Notes: generated from the sequence alone by a model not told the origin. Positions 53,371-63,287 are shown, numbered from the stretch's first letter. The stretch: DNA of 64,000 nt from Planctomicrobium sp051466335 (GCF_051466335.1 NZ_CP195793.1:1612001-1676000); one strand, 5' to 3'. Program-made: numbers and translations.

Positions 53371-54462
53371 TTGGCGAACATTGCTTCTGAGCACAGCAGC
53401 GATGAACTTCACACGTCTCTGTTGAGTGAGTCGATTTTGGCTGCGAACGCTACTTCACCCCAAAAGAAAAAACGTGACTGGTTTCTTCCCGGAATGCTGG
53501 TGGCGGTTGTCTTGGCCTGGTTGTATCCGATACCGGGAGCAAGAGGAGGATGGCTCTACCCAGAACTTCTCACCAAGGGGGGAGTCGCACTGATCTTCTT
53601 CCTGCATGGTCTGGCGCTTTCATTTTCAGCGTTGCGGGCGGGAATCTTTCAGTGGCGGTTGCATTTGGTTGTTCAGCTTTGCTGTTTCCTGCTCTTTCCA
53701 ATGATTGGATTGTTGGTCTACTTCGGTTCTGCAGGGGTGATGCCTGATGAACTGCGACTCGGATTCTTCTACTTGTGTGCGTTGCCATCGACAGTCTCTT
53801 CGTCAGTCGCGATGACCGCAGCAGCCCGTGGGAACGTGCCGGCTGCAGTGTTTAATGCCACAATCTCGAGCCTGATTGGCGTCGTGGTCACGCCCCTGTG
53901 GATGAGTATGGTCCGGAGCGCTGCGGAGTCCGGAAGTTCGATAGGACGCGTGATTCTGGATCTGGTAATCTGGCTGGTGCTCCCGCTCGTCGTGGGGCAA
54001 CTCCTGAGACCATTGTTCGGCGAGTGGGCCTCGAGAAATAAGGCGAAGATCAACGTCGTCGACCGATTGACGATACTCTTGCTCGTCTACACGTCATTTT
54101 GCGATTCAATGGTTCTGGGAGTTTGGACCAAGTACGGGGTGACGTCGGTACTCGTCACAGGTGCCGCTTCAATTGTCCTGTTTTACATGGTCAAGTTTTG
54201 TGTCGGCTTTACGTGTGATCGACTCCATTTCAATTGGCCTGATCGTGTGGCAGCGGTCTTTTGCGGATCGAAAAAATCGCTCGCCTCCGGAGTTCCAATG
54301 GCACAGATCATGTTTCGCGGTGATCCCGCGTTGGGGCTGATTCTTCTCCCAATCATGATCTATCACTCGGCTCAATTAGTCATTTGCGGATTTCTCGCAG
54401 CGAAGTGGGCGCAGCGAAGCGAACAGGCATCGACTTCAGTCAAAGAAACCGCCGACGCATGA
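53371..54462 (+). CDS. SBF-like (bile acid:sodium symporter-type) transporter
   Basis: About 363 residues with ten membrane helices. It fits the SBF-like group (YfeH-type), with GGVALIFFLHGLALSFSALRAG, FLYLCALPSTVSSSVAMTAAARGN and FCGSKKSLASGVPMAQIMF as the family signatures. The protein is a putative symporter for an unknown anion. No ATG lies near the beginning; an in-frame stop ends at 53370, so translation begins at TTG 53371 or at a later TTG such as the one near 53419. A hydrophilic N-terminus of about 35 residues precedes the first helix. Confidence 0.83.
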   Translation: MANIASEHSSDELHTSLLSESILAANATSPQKKKRDWFLPGMLVAVVLAWLYPIPGARGGWLYPELLTKGGVALIFFLHGLALSFSALRAGIFQWRLHLVVQLCCFLLFPMIGLLVYFGSAGVMPDELRLGFFYLCALPSTVSSSVAMTAAARGNVPAAVFNATISSLIGVVVTPLWMSMVRSAAESGSSIGRVILDLVIWLVLPLVVGQLLRPLFGEWASRNKAKINVVDRLTILLLVYTSFCDSMVLGVWTKYGVTSVLVTGAASIVLFYMVKFCVGFTCDRLHFNWPDRVAAVFCGSKKSLASGVPMAQIMFRGDPALGLILLPIMIYHSAQLVICGFLAAKWAQRSEQASTSVKETADA

Positions 54463-54590
54463 GTCAGATCGACGCCTGACGGAATTGGACGTTCCAGCAC
54501 CGAGAATCTTGGCGGTAGAGCAAGTAGAGCCCTCACGTCTCGGCACGAACAATTCAGGCCGAAACGGAGAGTGCGTCGTTGTGGCGAAAG

Positions 54591-55760
54591 TCAGTTTGCG
54601 GACGATGGCTGGTTAAATTTTCGGATCGCCGCCTGATTGAACACGTTTTGAGCTTCTCCACCATCGAGAGGAAATCCAGCGTGCTGAATCATGTAGATGG
54701 TGATGCGACCATTCTGGCGGTCGATGGTCATGTTGGTGGAATGTGCTCCTCCATGCCCAGCTGAACTGCCGAACGTCTGCCATCCAAGTCCATAATTCTC
54801 CTTGATTCCTTCCGGTGTCTGACGGGTTGTCATGGCTCGAACCGACTCTGCGGAGAGGTATCGCTTTCCATTGAACTCGCCATCATTGAGTATCATTTGG
54901 CAGAATCGAGCGACATCTTTCGCTGTCGAGAAGAGTCCACCAGCGGGCATCGGAAATCGATGAGCGCGATCTGTCAGCGGGTAATGCAACTGGCCGATCT
55001 GGAATGGTACCAGATTGTTCTTCTCTTCGTTTGGATGATACGACTTCGCCAGCCGGGAGACCTGTTCTTCGTTCGGCCAGAACGTGGTGTCGTGCATTTC
55101 GAGAGGGGTGAACAACTCGTCTTGTAGAAACTCCTCGTATGGTTTTCCGCTGACCACTTCGATGATGCGACCAGCGATGTTGATGCCAATATTGGAGTAC
55201 TGATACCGGGTGCCCGGTTCAGCGACCAAGGGAATCATCGTGTAGCTGGCAACCGCTCTGGACAATGGAAGACCGTCCAGAGTGGGGGACTCGACCGCTG
55301 TTGCGAAGGGGAGTCCACTGACGTGAGCGAGTACATCGTGGACTGTGATTGCCCGAGTGGGACGCTTAAGAAGTTGATGTTCTTCATCCTGCTCGACGAT
55401 GAGCCAGCGACCTTTGAATTCCGGGAGGTACTTTTCGATCGGGGCATTCAGATCGACTTTCCCTTGATCGACGAGAATCATCAGCGCGGCCGCTGTGATG
55501 GGCTTGGACTGCGAAGCAATCCAAAACATGGAATTCTCTTCCATCGCTTTTCGTGCTTCGATATCTGCCCAGCCAACGGTGTCGATATCGAGTATTGCAT
55601 CTTTGGTGGCGACCAATGTCACAGCACCAGCGAGTGCTTGTCGATCAACAAACGATTGTAAGTCGTTCGCTGTTTCGTGTGTCTGCGCGATTGCAATTGA
55701 TGCAGTCATGCAGTGAATGAAAAACAGAGACGCAGCGAATGCGGACGAAATACGATCCAT
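54591..55760 (-). CDS. Serine hydrolase of the class C beta-lactamase / esterase family
   Basis: 389 residues with a signal peptide (AFAASLFFIHCMTASIAIAQ). The three active-site motifs are present: S-x-x-K in FWIASQSKPITA, Y-x-N in YQYSNIGINIAG, and the third-motif equivalent HGG in GHGGAHSTN. This is the fold of AmpC, D-aminopeptidases and EstB-like esterases; the HGG variant instead of KTG favours an esterase or peptidase over a true beta-lactamase. The ATG at 55760 is preferred to the in-frame TTG at 55772. The gene follows the half-size DMT gene in the same direction with 80 bases between. Confidence 0.88.
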   Translation of the reverse strand: MDRISSAFAASLFFIHCMTASIAIAQTHETANDLQSFVDRQALAGAVTLVATKDAILDIDTVGWADIEARKAMEENSMFWIASQSKPITAAALMILVDQGKVDLNAPIEKYLPEFKGRWLIVEQDEEHQLLKRPTRAITVHDVLAHVSGLPFATAVESPTLDGLPLSRAVASYTMIPLVAEPGTRYQYSNIGINIAGRIIEVVSGKPYEEFLQDELFTPLEMHDTTFWPNEEQVSRLAKSYHPNEEKNNLVPFQIGQLHYPLTDRAHRFPMPAGGLFSTAKDVARFCQMILNDGEFNGKRYLSAESVRAMTTRQTPEGIKENYGLGWQTFGSSAGHGGAHSTNMTIDRQNGRITIYMIQHAGFPLDGGEAQNVFNQAAIRKFNQPSSAN

Positions 55761-55840
55761 GTCGAGGCTCAATCTGAATCACGAGGGAAAGTCGACTGCT
55801 TGGCGGTATAGTCCCGCGAGCGGGGCGTGTTCGCCGATCT

Positions 55841-56365
55841 TCAGTGCTGGTTGATTTGTGGTGATGCCGTGTCTGTTGCAGCCGCCGCCGGTTTAGCTGG
55901 TGCTGGACCGTGCGAGGCATTCATCTGAATCAAAACTACACCCAGGATGACAAGGATAAATCCGACGATTTGAGCGGGTGGAGTATGACGGTGTTCCGAC
56001 ATGAGTGTTCCGACAATCGCAGAGACAGCTGTTGCCCCTCCGAAGACGACAGGCATGACCAGTCGAGCATCTTTCGCGGAGAACATGGCGTAGGTCAACG
56101 TCAACGCGCCGAAAGCACCAAGAGTTCCAGCGATGAATCCCCAGCGGGCGATTTCCGGTTTGAATGACAGCGACTGTCCGGACATTTTGACAGCGATCAC
56201 CCCCCCAACGATTCCCCACAGGAGATATGCCAGACCGATCAAGATGTACGGCTTGAATGGAGACTCTCCGAGCACGCGGGATTTGCCGAGAGCAGGTCCG
56301 TACATTCCCCAAAAAAAGGCAGTCGCAATCGCGAACATGAGGCCAATGAGTTTTTCTTTGGGCAT
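55841..56365 (-). CDS. Half-size DMT/EamA-like membrane protein
   Basis: 174 residues with about five membrane helices (LIGLMFAIATAFFWGMYGPAL, YILIGLAYLLWGIVGGVIAV, GFIAGTLGAFGALTLTYAMF, VMPVVFGGATAVSAIVGTLM, IVGFILVILGVVLIQMN). The pattern and the helix-end motifs resemble one EamA half of the drug/metabolite transporter superfamily; it would have to dimerise to form a transporter. The tail is Ala/Pro-rich. The start at 56365 (MPKEKLIG) follows AGG at nine bases and replaces the upstream in-frame TTG at 56374. It is divergent from the MFS gene. Confidence 0.72.
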   Translation of the reverse strand: MPKEKLIGLMFAIATAFFWGMYGPALGKSRVLGESPFKPYILIGLAYLLWGIVGGVIAVKMSGQSLSFKPEIARWGFIAGTLGAFGALTLTYAMFSAKDARLVMPVVFGGATAVSAIVGTLMSEHRHTPPAQIVGFILVILGVVLIQMNASHGPAPAKPAAAATDTASPQINQH

Positions 56366-56647
56366 AGTCGTCAACCTGAAATTTCAATTAAGAGAGCGAT
56401 ATCGACGTCCGCATTTCATAGTGCTGGTCGATGTGCATGCTAGAACGCTGATGGAATTCAGGAAAGTGAACACTCGAGTTGTGTCGTCGGGGAGAAAACA
56501 GAATCTCTATGCGACGCGATTTCGAGAGATTTCAAAGGTCAAGACTCGACGTTTGCAAACCGGGCACAACAATGGATCGGGCAGGGCTGAAAAGAGGGCT
56601 TCCAATGACAAATTGCGAGTTGACTGCTTAATAATATAGAAAATTAC

Positions 56648-58203
56648 ATGAAGAATTCAGATGACAATGCGATGCTGGTCGACGTCAATGAGTCGGCGCC
56701 TGCATCGCATCGACAGATCATGATTATTTTCTGGGTTTAATGCTGGCCTTAATGTTGGCAGCACTTGATTCCACAATCGTGTCGACCGCACTGCCGACGA
56801 TTATGGGGGAGCTGGGCGGGGTTGATCACCTGTCATGGGTGGTGACTGCCTATCTACTGGCTCAAACAATCGTCACTCCGATTTATGGGAAGCTCGGCGA
56901 CCTGTATGGACGTAAGATCGTTCTACAGGTGGGGATCGTGATCTTTCTGATCGGCTCCGTGCTGTGTGGACTCAGTCAGTCGATGCTGCAACTGATTGTC
57001 TTCCGCTTCATTCAGGGGCTGGGAGGCGGCGGATTGATGGTCACCACGCAGGCTGCTGTGGGGGACGTTGTCTCGCCACGAGATCGCGGAAAGTATCAGG
57101 GGTTGTTCGGGGCAGTCTTCGGTGTCGCCAGCGTAGTGGGCCCTTTGGTCGGAGGATACATCACCAATCACTGGAGCTGGCAGTGGATCTTTTACATCAA
57201 CCTTCCGATCGGAATTGTCGCGATGTTCGTCCTTGCGACAACATTACCATCACGATCGATCAAAGTACGACACTCAATTGATTTCGTGGGTGCGGCACTC
57301 TTTTCCGTCTTCCTCTGCACGCTGATTCTCGCGACAGATTTAGGCGGGACAATGTATGCGTGGAATTCACCGATGATCACCAGCATGGCAGCTGTCATCG
57401 TCGTGACGTTCATCCTCTTTATTGTCACAGAACGGTTCGCGGTCGAACCGGTGTTGCCATTGCGCCTCTTCCTGAACAGAACCTTCACGATCAGTTCGGT
57501 GCTCGGAATGATTGTCGGGTTTTCGCTGTGGGGATCGGTGACGTACTTACCTGTTTACCTGCAAATTGTGAATGGGGCCACTCCGATTGAATCCGGGATG
57601 CAGATGCTTCCACTCATGGGGGGAGTCCTGACAATGTCGATCACCTCAGGGCGAATCATCAGCGCCACGGGCCGATACCGTATCTTTCCCATCATCGGAA
57701 TGGCGGTTATGGGTAGTGGCCTGTGGATTCTCTCTGGGATGAAGCCAGATGTGAGCCCCTTCGTTGCGTCGCTGTATTTCTTATGGATCGGCCTGGGGCT
57801 CGGGATGATTATGCAGGTGCTGGTGATCGCGATTCAGAATGCGGTTCCTTACCGGGACCTGGGTGTCTCAACGAGCGGAGCCATTCTGTTTCGGTTGATG
57901 GGCGGTTCAATCGGGACAGCAGCATTGGGAACTGTTTTCAAATCACAGCTCCATGCTCAGCTGTCGAAGCTCTTGCCCGCGGGAGAGAATGTCGCGGAAC
58001 ATGTCGTCCGGATCAGCCCGCAAGTGATGCAGACGCTTCCAGAAGATCTCCGTGCGATTTACACGAACGCATTCGTCAATTCAATCAGTACGGTCTTCAC
58101 GGTGGCAGCGACGATCGCAACATTTGGCTTCGTGCTGGCTCTGATGTTGCCAGAACATCCGTTGAAGCGGAATTCTTCGGAATCAGCGGCAGCGGTTGAG
58201 TAA
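56648..58203 (+). pseudogene. MFS transporter, DHA2 (EmrB/QacA) type, with N-terminal frame change
   Basis: The main frame (56740-58203, 487 residues) is a 14-helix drug-type transporter: LAALDSTIVSTALPTIMGELGG, motif A GKLGDLYGRK, motif C-like GVASVVGPLVGGYIT and WSWQWIFYINLPIG. The natural N-terminus lies in another frame from ATG 56648 (MKNSDDNAMLVDVNESAPASHRQIMIIF...), ending at TAA 56738-56740. One base is missing after TTTTC (56728-56731) relative to the expected HRQIMIIF-SGLMLALMLAALDS. The stop overlaps the second ATG as TAATG, so translation restart could give a nearly complete protein. It may be functional, and is called broken only because of the frame change. Confidence 0.78.
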
Positions 58204-58215
58204 CGCTGAAGTCGG

Positions 58216-60141
58216 CTACTTTGCTGCGGGTGCGACTGGCTGGAGAACCGGTCCGTCCGAGTCATTCGAATCATTCGAGAACAGGAATTGCACTGGAACG
58301 ATTCCTGTTCCATTTGCGAGCGGAATTTCCTGAAAGGACTCTCGTAATGAAACGAAAGACTGTAGCGCAGCGTCGCCCAGTTCCTCTCCATTGTCCGACG
58401 TCCATCCGAGCTTTGAGACGATCATCGGGTCGTGTGGATTGCGGATCACATCTTCGACATCCGGATTCGTGCGGACTTCCTGCAACTGATGATAGGCTGT
58501 TGCAACGACGTTTTTCCAAGGCTCGTCGAAAGCGACAATTCCGTTTTCTGTTCCATCAGGGAGTTGTTCGGAGTAGGGAGAAGCTGCGTAATAAATGCTC
58601 TCCCCATTTACTGGGACAGAACCGTGAAATCCTCCGAGTCCATTGATTGAATCGATACGAGAATCGGATGCAGCGGCAGACATGAGCCCTGCGCGTTCAT
58701 CGTCGTCGATGAGCACTGTTCCTTGCGGAAGAAGAAAGTTCAAAACGGTTGTGTCCGGATCGAATTCTTCCAGAAATCCTTGATTCAGCAGTGATTCAAC
58801 GTAGTACCGAATGTCACCTCGAGTCACTTCTTTGGGCACATCACCGATCAGTGGGTGTGACGGATGGACGATTGTCGAGACCGGATGAGAATCGAAATAT
58901 TGCTGAACGACATTGTTCAAGGAGGAATCTTGCATTGCCGCTTTGAGCGCGTCGTCAATTTGTTGGATCGTTGTTTGATTGAACTTATCTTCTCCACCCA
59001 CATAAATATTGACGTAGGCCATTTGCGGGAGAGTTTTTCCTCCGCGGTATCGAAGCTGACTCGAAGCACTCTGGATTTTGGCTGCGGGGACAGGTTCATC
59101 GGCAAAGGGATTCGCGAAATTTTCGAGATCATCGCTCTTCGGCTGAATGGCGGCTGAGGCCATCGCTGTCGTCAGCGAAGCTTGCTCTCGAGCCAATTGT
59201 GCTGCCGGTGAGTTGGGTCGGGTGGCAACGCTCAGATGGCGGTGTCGACCTCGTTCTTTGGGGGGTGCAGATGCAGGGGCAACTGGAATCGATGACGCTG
59301 TGGCAGCATTGGCGGCCGGAGGAAGCGGCCAGGGAGTCCAGGTGAGCGAATTTGACTCGCCTGGGAATGGATCGATCGATGAAACTGGTGGAATTTCGGC
59401 AGAAGGTGGTTCGAACTCGGGAATGTCAGCAGCGGGAGCTTCTGCTGGGGCTGGCGACACTTCCGGTGTCATTGCAGGGATCGGTTGGGCGTCTACCTCC
59501 TGCATCGGAGCAGGTTGCGGTGGCATCGGCTGAGGTGGGCTGGCAGGAGGTTGAGGGGTTGTGACCGAAGGTGGTGATGTCACAGGGGATTGAGAACGCG
59601 GAGCTGAACTGAGTGGAAGTGGAGAATCCTTGGCTTCCGCTTGAGAAATCGCGACAGGAGGAACCTGTGCTTCTGGGGGAGAGGCTTTGGGGACTGAATA
59701 CGGAGAAGAGACTGGAGGAGTGGATGCAGAACGTTGAATGGGGGGGACGTAATTCGCTCCAGCGACGGGGGATGGAACATAGGGCGTTCCAATGGGGAAG
59801 GAGTTTGAAGCGACACCAGCTGAAGAGTGAGATGGGGCAACAGCGGTGATGACCGTAGCTGTGGGAGCGAAGGGCGGGTAGGTGGGGTGAGCGGAGCCAA
59901 TTGATGCGAATCCTGTCTGAAACGCGACTGGCCCGCTTGGCTGGACTTGTGGAGTGAACGTTCGTTGCTGAAAGTTGCCTGAAGCACCTTGAGGATAGGA
60001 GTTATAAAGGGCGGGAGAGGTCATTTGCGCGGATGAATAGTATCCGGCATTGTTTTGGAGGGACGATGCGCAGCCCACTGACCAACAGCTGATGAACAGG
60101 CTGAAGATCGTGATAGTGGGATGTGATCGGACTACTGGCAT
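58216..60141 (-). CDS. Proline-rich lipoprotein with EXORDIUM-like C-terminal domain
   Basis: 641 residues from ATG 60141, which follows GGAG at eight bases. The N-terminus ends in SCWSVGCASS, with a lipobox cysteine at about residue 24. Residues about 30-310 are rich in Pro, Ser and Ala (spacer to reach the surface). The C-terminal 260 residues are folded. Near the end are GGFHGSV, SIYYAASPY, then YHQLQEVRTNPDV (histidine at about 551, H-x3-E) and GWTSDNGEELGD. This order (GYHG..., a YAxxPY strand, HEx2E-TDP, GW...EIGD) resembles the phosphate-induced/EXORDIUM family. A zinc-hydrolase-like role is inferred, not shown. Confidence 0.68.
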   Translation of the reverse strand: MPVVRSHPTITIFSLFISCWSVGCASSLQNNAGYYSSAQMTSPALYNSYPQGASGNFQQRTFTPQVQPSGPVAFQTGFASIGSAHPTYPPFAPTATVITAVAPSHSSAGVASNSFPIGTPYVPSPVAGANYVPPIQRSASTPPVSSPYSVPKASPPEAQVPPVAISQAEAKDSPLPLSSAPRSQSPVTSPPSVTTPQPPASPPQPMPPQPAPMQEVDAQPIPAMTPEVSPAPAEAPAADIPEFEPPSAEIPPVSSIDPFPGESNSLTWTPWPLPPAANAATASSIPVAPASAPPKERGRHRHLSVATRPNSPAAQLAREQASLTTAMASAAIQPKSDDLENFANPFADEPVPAAKIQSASSQLRYRGGKTLPQMAYVNIYVGGEDKFNQTTIQQIDDALKAAMQDSSLNNVVQQYFDSHPVSTIVHPSHPLIGDVPKEVTRGDIRYYVESLLNQGFLEEFDPDTTVLNFLLPQGTVLIDDDERAGLMSAAASDSRIDSINGLGGFHGSVPVNGESIYYAASPYSEQLPDGTENGIVAFDEPWKNVVATAYHQLQEVRTNPDVEDVIRNPHDPMIVSKLGWTSDNGEELGDAALQSFVSLRESFQEIPLANGTGIVPVQFLFSNDSNDSDGPVLQPVAPAAK

Positions 60142-60329
60142 GACATCAACTCCGTGGCTTCGCATCGGTGTCCATCGTGGGACCGACTCATGGCGGGAGG
60201 AGATTACTAGGATCTTCACCGGCAGGAATAGCCGATTCTTTTGGATCGACACCGGCAGAATCTGCAGATTGCAAGATTTTCAATAGAATGACGTGGTACA
60301 AGAATGCTCCTTTGGGGAGAAACAGTCTG

Positions 60330-61451
60330 ATGTCGCGAGTTTCATATCAGTTTTGGACCCAACTCGGCTTAATCATCGTGGCGTCTTTGTGTTCCTCTTC
60401 CGTGGGGGCGGGGGAGGTTGTGACGGTTGCTGGAACAGGTGTTCAGGGGAACAGCCCCAATGGGACAGTCGGGACTTCGGCTCAGATTGGCGAACCATAC
60501 GGGCTGACGGGGGGGCCGGACGGGGCTCTCTACGTTTGTGAAATCGGGAATCATCTGATTCGTCGCATCGACTTGTCGACCGGTGAGACTCAGGTCGTCG
60601 CAGGGACAGGCAAGAAGGGCTACACAGGGGATGGCGGTCCAGCGAGCGAAGCGACGATGTTCGAGCCGTATGAAGTTCGTTTCGATTCCAAGGGAAACAT
60701 GCTGGTCGTCGAAATGAAAAACGCTGTGGTGCGTCGTGTCGACATGAAGTCGAATATCATTTTCACTGTCGCGGGGACTGGCACACCGGGCTTCTCTGGC
60801 GATGGTGGAAGCGCGTTGATGGCCCAGTTCAACCAGCCTCATTCGTTGGTGTGTGATGCGAACGATAACATCTACATTTGTGATATCATGAATCAACGTG
60901 TTCGGCGAGTGGATGCCGCGACCGGCATCGTGACAACACTGATCGGCGGTGGGGAGCAGCCATTAGATGACAATGAGGTTCCATTCGAAAGTCGCCATGC
61001 AATCGGACCGAGAGCGATGGACTTCGTTGGTGAAAACGTCTTCGTGCTTGCGTTGAGAGAGGGGAATTCAATTTATCGCGGAACACTTGATCCGCAATCA
61101 CTGACAAAAATCGCGGGGAACGGGAAAAAGGGTCTGTCGGTAGGAAGTCTCCCGGGGAATGAAGTTCCATTGTCAGGTCCGAAAGGCGTGGCTGTCGCAC
61201 CGAACGGGGATATTTACTTCGCCGATACGGAGAGCCATACCGTCCGCGTCATTCGTGTTGACGGTGGGCATGTTGAGACTGTTGTCGGTGACGGTGAACG
61301 GGGCGATGGCCCCGATGGGGATCCTCTCCAGTGCAGGCTCGCTCGTCCACATGGGGTCTACGTCGATGCACAAGGAGTCCTCTACATCGGCGACAGTGAA
61401 AATCATCGAGTGCGATGCTTTCAGACCGACAGTGTGCGGACGAGCCCATGA
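60330..61451 (+). CDS. Secreted NHL-repeat beta-propeller protein
   Basis: 373 residues. A signal peptide (FWTQLGLIIVASLCSSSVGAG) precedes at least five NHL repeats with the recurrent pattern VAGTGxxGxxGDGGPA...(PxG/V)xxDxxGNxxVxExxNxxVRRVD, for example VVAGTGKKGYTGDGG, TVAGTGTPGFSGDGG and NIYICDIMNQRVRRVD. The last repeat is FADTESHTVRVIRVDGG. The fold is a six-bladed propeller used for binding; no catalytic site is visible. GGGGAGA lies upstream of ATG 60330. The gene is divergent from the lipoprotein gene. Confidence 0.85.
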   Translation: MSRVSYQFWTQLGLIIVASLCSSSVGAGEVVTVAGTGVQGNSPNGTVGTSAQIGEPYGLTGGPDGALYVCEIGNHLIRRIDLSTGETQVVAGTGKKGYTGDGGPASEATMFEPYEVRFDSKGNMLVVEMKNAVVRRVDMKSNIIFTVAGTGTPGFSGDGGSALMAQFNQPHSLVCDANDNIYICDIMNQRVRRVDAATGIVTTLIGGGEQPLDDNEVPFESRHAIGPRAMDFVGENVFVLALREGNSIYRGTLDPQSLTKIAGNGKKGLSVGSLPGNEVPLSGPKGVAVAPNGDIYFADTESHTVRVIRVDGGHVETVVGDGERGDGPDGDPLQCRLARPHGVYVDAQGVLYIGDSENHRVRCFQTDSVRTSP

Positions 61452-61572
61452 AAAGTTCAAATACTCCTGAATTTCGTGATCCCGCTTCTGTGACGCAACG
61501 TTCGGCACAAGGACATCTGGGTGATCGTGGCAGTGTGAAAATCAAACCAACGAAATGTGAATCGGGTGGGCC

Positions 61573-62079
61573 ATGTGGGGATTGGGCTGGAGAAATTTCG
61601 ATCGGAGTCCTGAGACGCTGAAATTCGAAGCCATGCTATTCGGGATGGTCTTTTTTCTGGTTTCTGCAGTGTTCACATTCAGCGAAGTGAAGTATTTCAT
61701 CTGGGGCAAAACCGCCGAATGCAGCATCCTCGGCGTTGAGCAAGTCGAATCCACGCACCGGAGAGGACGAATTTTTTCGTCGCCCAAGCAGCGAGTTCGT
61801 TACAGCTTCGTCGATGCCAGCGGAGCTTCAAGAACTGGAACCGATGAGGTTGGACTTGGATTCCATGTCCCTGCCGGGCGGGGAGAAGTCGTCTATTTGA
61901 AAAATATGTCGCAACTCTCGGGCAATAGCAATGTACTGATGGTCTGTTACTTCTTCGGGTCTCTTGCGTTCGTCATTGGAACGTTGATCTCATACGGGAT
62001 CGAAGCGAAACGTCCGTTTAAACCGACAGTGTCGAGGAGAAAGCCTCGTCAGAACCGCCGTTCTCTGGCTTCCCGATGA
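61573..62079 (+). CDS. Single-domain DUF3592 membrane protein
   Basis: 168 residues. A helix at about 20-45 (LFGMVFFLVSAVFTFSEVKYFI) is followed by a soluble module (AECSILGVEQVEST, RVRYSFVDASGASRTGTDEV, PAGRGEVVYLKN) that follows the DUF3592 pattern, then a second helix (LMVCYFFGSLAFVIGTLISYGI) and a very basic tail (RRKPRQNRRSLASR). It is related in fold to the two-domain protein at 11054-12091. The function is unknown. Confidence 0.75.
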   Translation: MWGLGWRNFDRSPETLKFEAMLFGMVFFLVSAVFTFSEVKYFIWGKTAECSILGVEQVESTHRRGRIFSSPKQRVRYSFVDASGASRTGTDEVGLGFHVPAGRGEVVYLKNMSQLSGNSNVLMVCYFFGSLAFVIGTLISYGIEAKRPFKPTVSRRKPRQNRRSLASR

Positions 62080-62105
62080 AACCGTTGTCCGAGACAATAG
62101 ACCAG

Positions 62106-63287
62106 TCAGCGAGACTCAGTTTCTGAATCTGAGTGACTCATGGCCGGTGAGGAACCCGAAGAGGGCCAGATCTTCTGTTTTGCAATGCGTAGAGTGTTGC
62201 GAACACCTTTATAAAGCTCCGCCCGCTGCGACTGCGTGAGGAGGATTGCGCCCATCGGGATGCGGTGCGGCCAGAGTCGGTCCAAATAGGACCCGGCTGA
62301 AGAGCAACTATTGATCATTGTGATTTCCGGCCGGTGCCTCATCAGATAGTTGGCGAGATAGATCTCAGCCCAGATACCGGGACTTCCGTCGCGATATTCT
62401 TGATTCCAGCCAATCTTGAAGGCGAATACGGTATCCCCCTCGACAAAATTGCAGGTTGATGCAATGACCTGATCGTCGATGAGCAGTTCACCGAAAAGAA
62501 TTTTGCGTTCTGTGGAGAAGTCGTTCGCGACTTTCTCGAAAAAGGCGCGATGGCTTTCATTGCAGGCAATGGCCGTTCCGAGGTTCGATTTCCATCCGAG
62601 TTGTTCGAGCTTCAGAAATCGCTCTGTTGCGTGCTTCACTTCCGCCGCGGAATCGATACATCTGAAGGAGACCGTCCCTTTCTTCTGTAACTTTGCCAAG
62701 GCTCCTTTTAGAGACTTCCGACGGGACTTCGACAACGATGCTTCGAACGATTGCGTCGTGTCGATCTGTGACAGATCGAGAGCAGCGCGGAGCCAGTTGT
62801 TCTGTAGCTGAACCGAGAATCCGATCAGAGCAGCAGCAGTATAGATTCTCTCCGCAGTTCTGGATTCGACGCAGATCGAGTCGAGTATCAGGCCGTGGCG
62901 ATATCGAGAAGTTTTCAGATGCGTAAGAAAGGCGAAGACAGCCTCGCGTTCGTATTCCCGCCGAACAAGAATCCCCGTCTGAAACTGATAGGGGGACGAG
63001 ACGCTGATTAAGTGTGGAAACGGAAGGACGCTGGACGCTTCGACCGCTTGGAAAAGACCGAGAAGCATCAGCTTGCCAGCTTCATCTTTGACATACCAGA
63101 GATCTGGCCGTGTCCCTGACTTCACGTGTTGGTGTTGCGAGAGAACGAACTCCGGTTCAAGAAACGGATTCGGATCGACGGCGGATTGAGCGAGCTGACG
63201 CCAATCCTCAATGAATTCCGGAGTCACCTCGGTGATCGGAACCTGCTTTGCGAATCGCGTAGGATAGTTGGCAGTGGCAGTTTTCAT
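62106..63287 (-). CDS. GNAT-fold (BioF2-like) acyltransferase, second copy
   Basis: 393 residues. It shares with the protein at 6851-8062 the blocks SRRKSLKGALAKLQKKG, LEQLGWKSNLGTAIA, VFAFKIGWN, GSPG and INSCSSAGSYLDRLWPHRIP, so the two are paralogues of the Acetyltransf_6 group. The start at 63287 (MKTATANYPTRF) is preferred to 63341, whose extra residues are not family-like. Unlike the first copy it has no acyltransferase-3 partner next to it. The donor and acceptor are unknown. Confidence 0.82.
   Translation of the reverse strand: MKTATANYPTRFAKQVPITEVTPEFIEDWRQLAQSAVDPNPFLEPEFVLSQHQHVKSGTRPDLWYVKDEAGKLMLLGLFQAVEASSVLPFPHLISVSSPYQFQTGILVRREYEREAVFAFLTHLKTSRYRHGLILDSICVESRTAERIYTAAALIGFSVQLQNNWLRAALDLSQIDTTQSFEASLSKSRRKSLKGALAKLQKKGTVSFRCIDSAAEVKHATERFLKLEQLGWKSNLGTAIACNESHRAFFEKVANDFSTERKILFGELLIDDQVIASTCNFVEGDTVFAFKIGWNQEYRDGSPGIWAEIYLANYLMRHRPEITMINSCSSAGSYLDRLWPHRIPMGAILLTQSQRAELYKGVRNTLRIAKQKIWPSSGSSPAMSHSDSETESR

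Noticed and set aside
56133..56639. Plus-strand frame of 168 codons ahead of the MFS gene
   Set aside because: It is antisense to the DMT-like gene over half its length and has no membrane or domain features.
56724..56735. Programmed -1 frameshift site in the MFS gene
   Set aside because: No X-XXY-YYZ heptamer in the right phase and no strong downstream hairpin noticed; error, mutation or restart is more likely.
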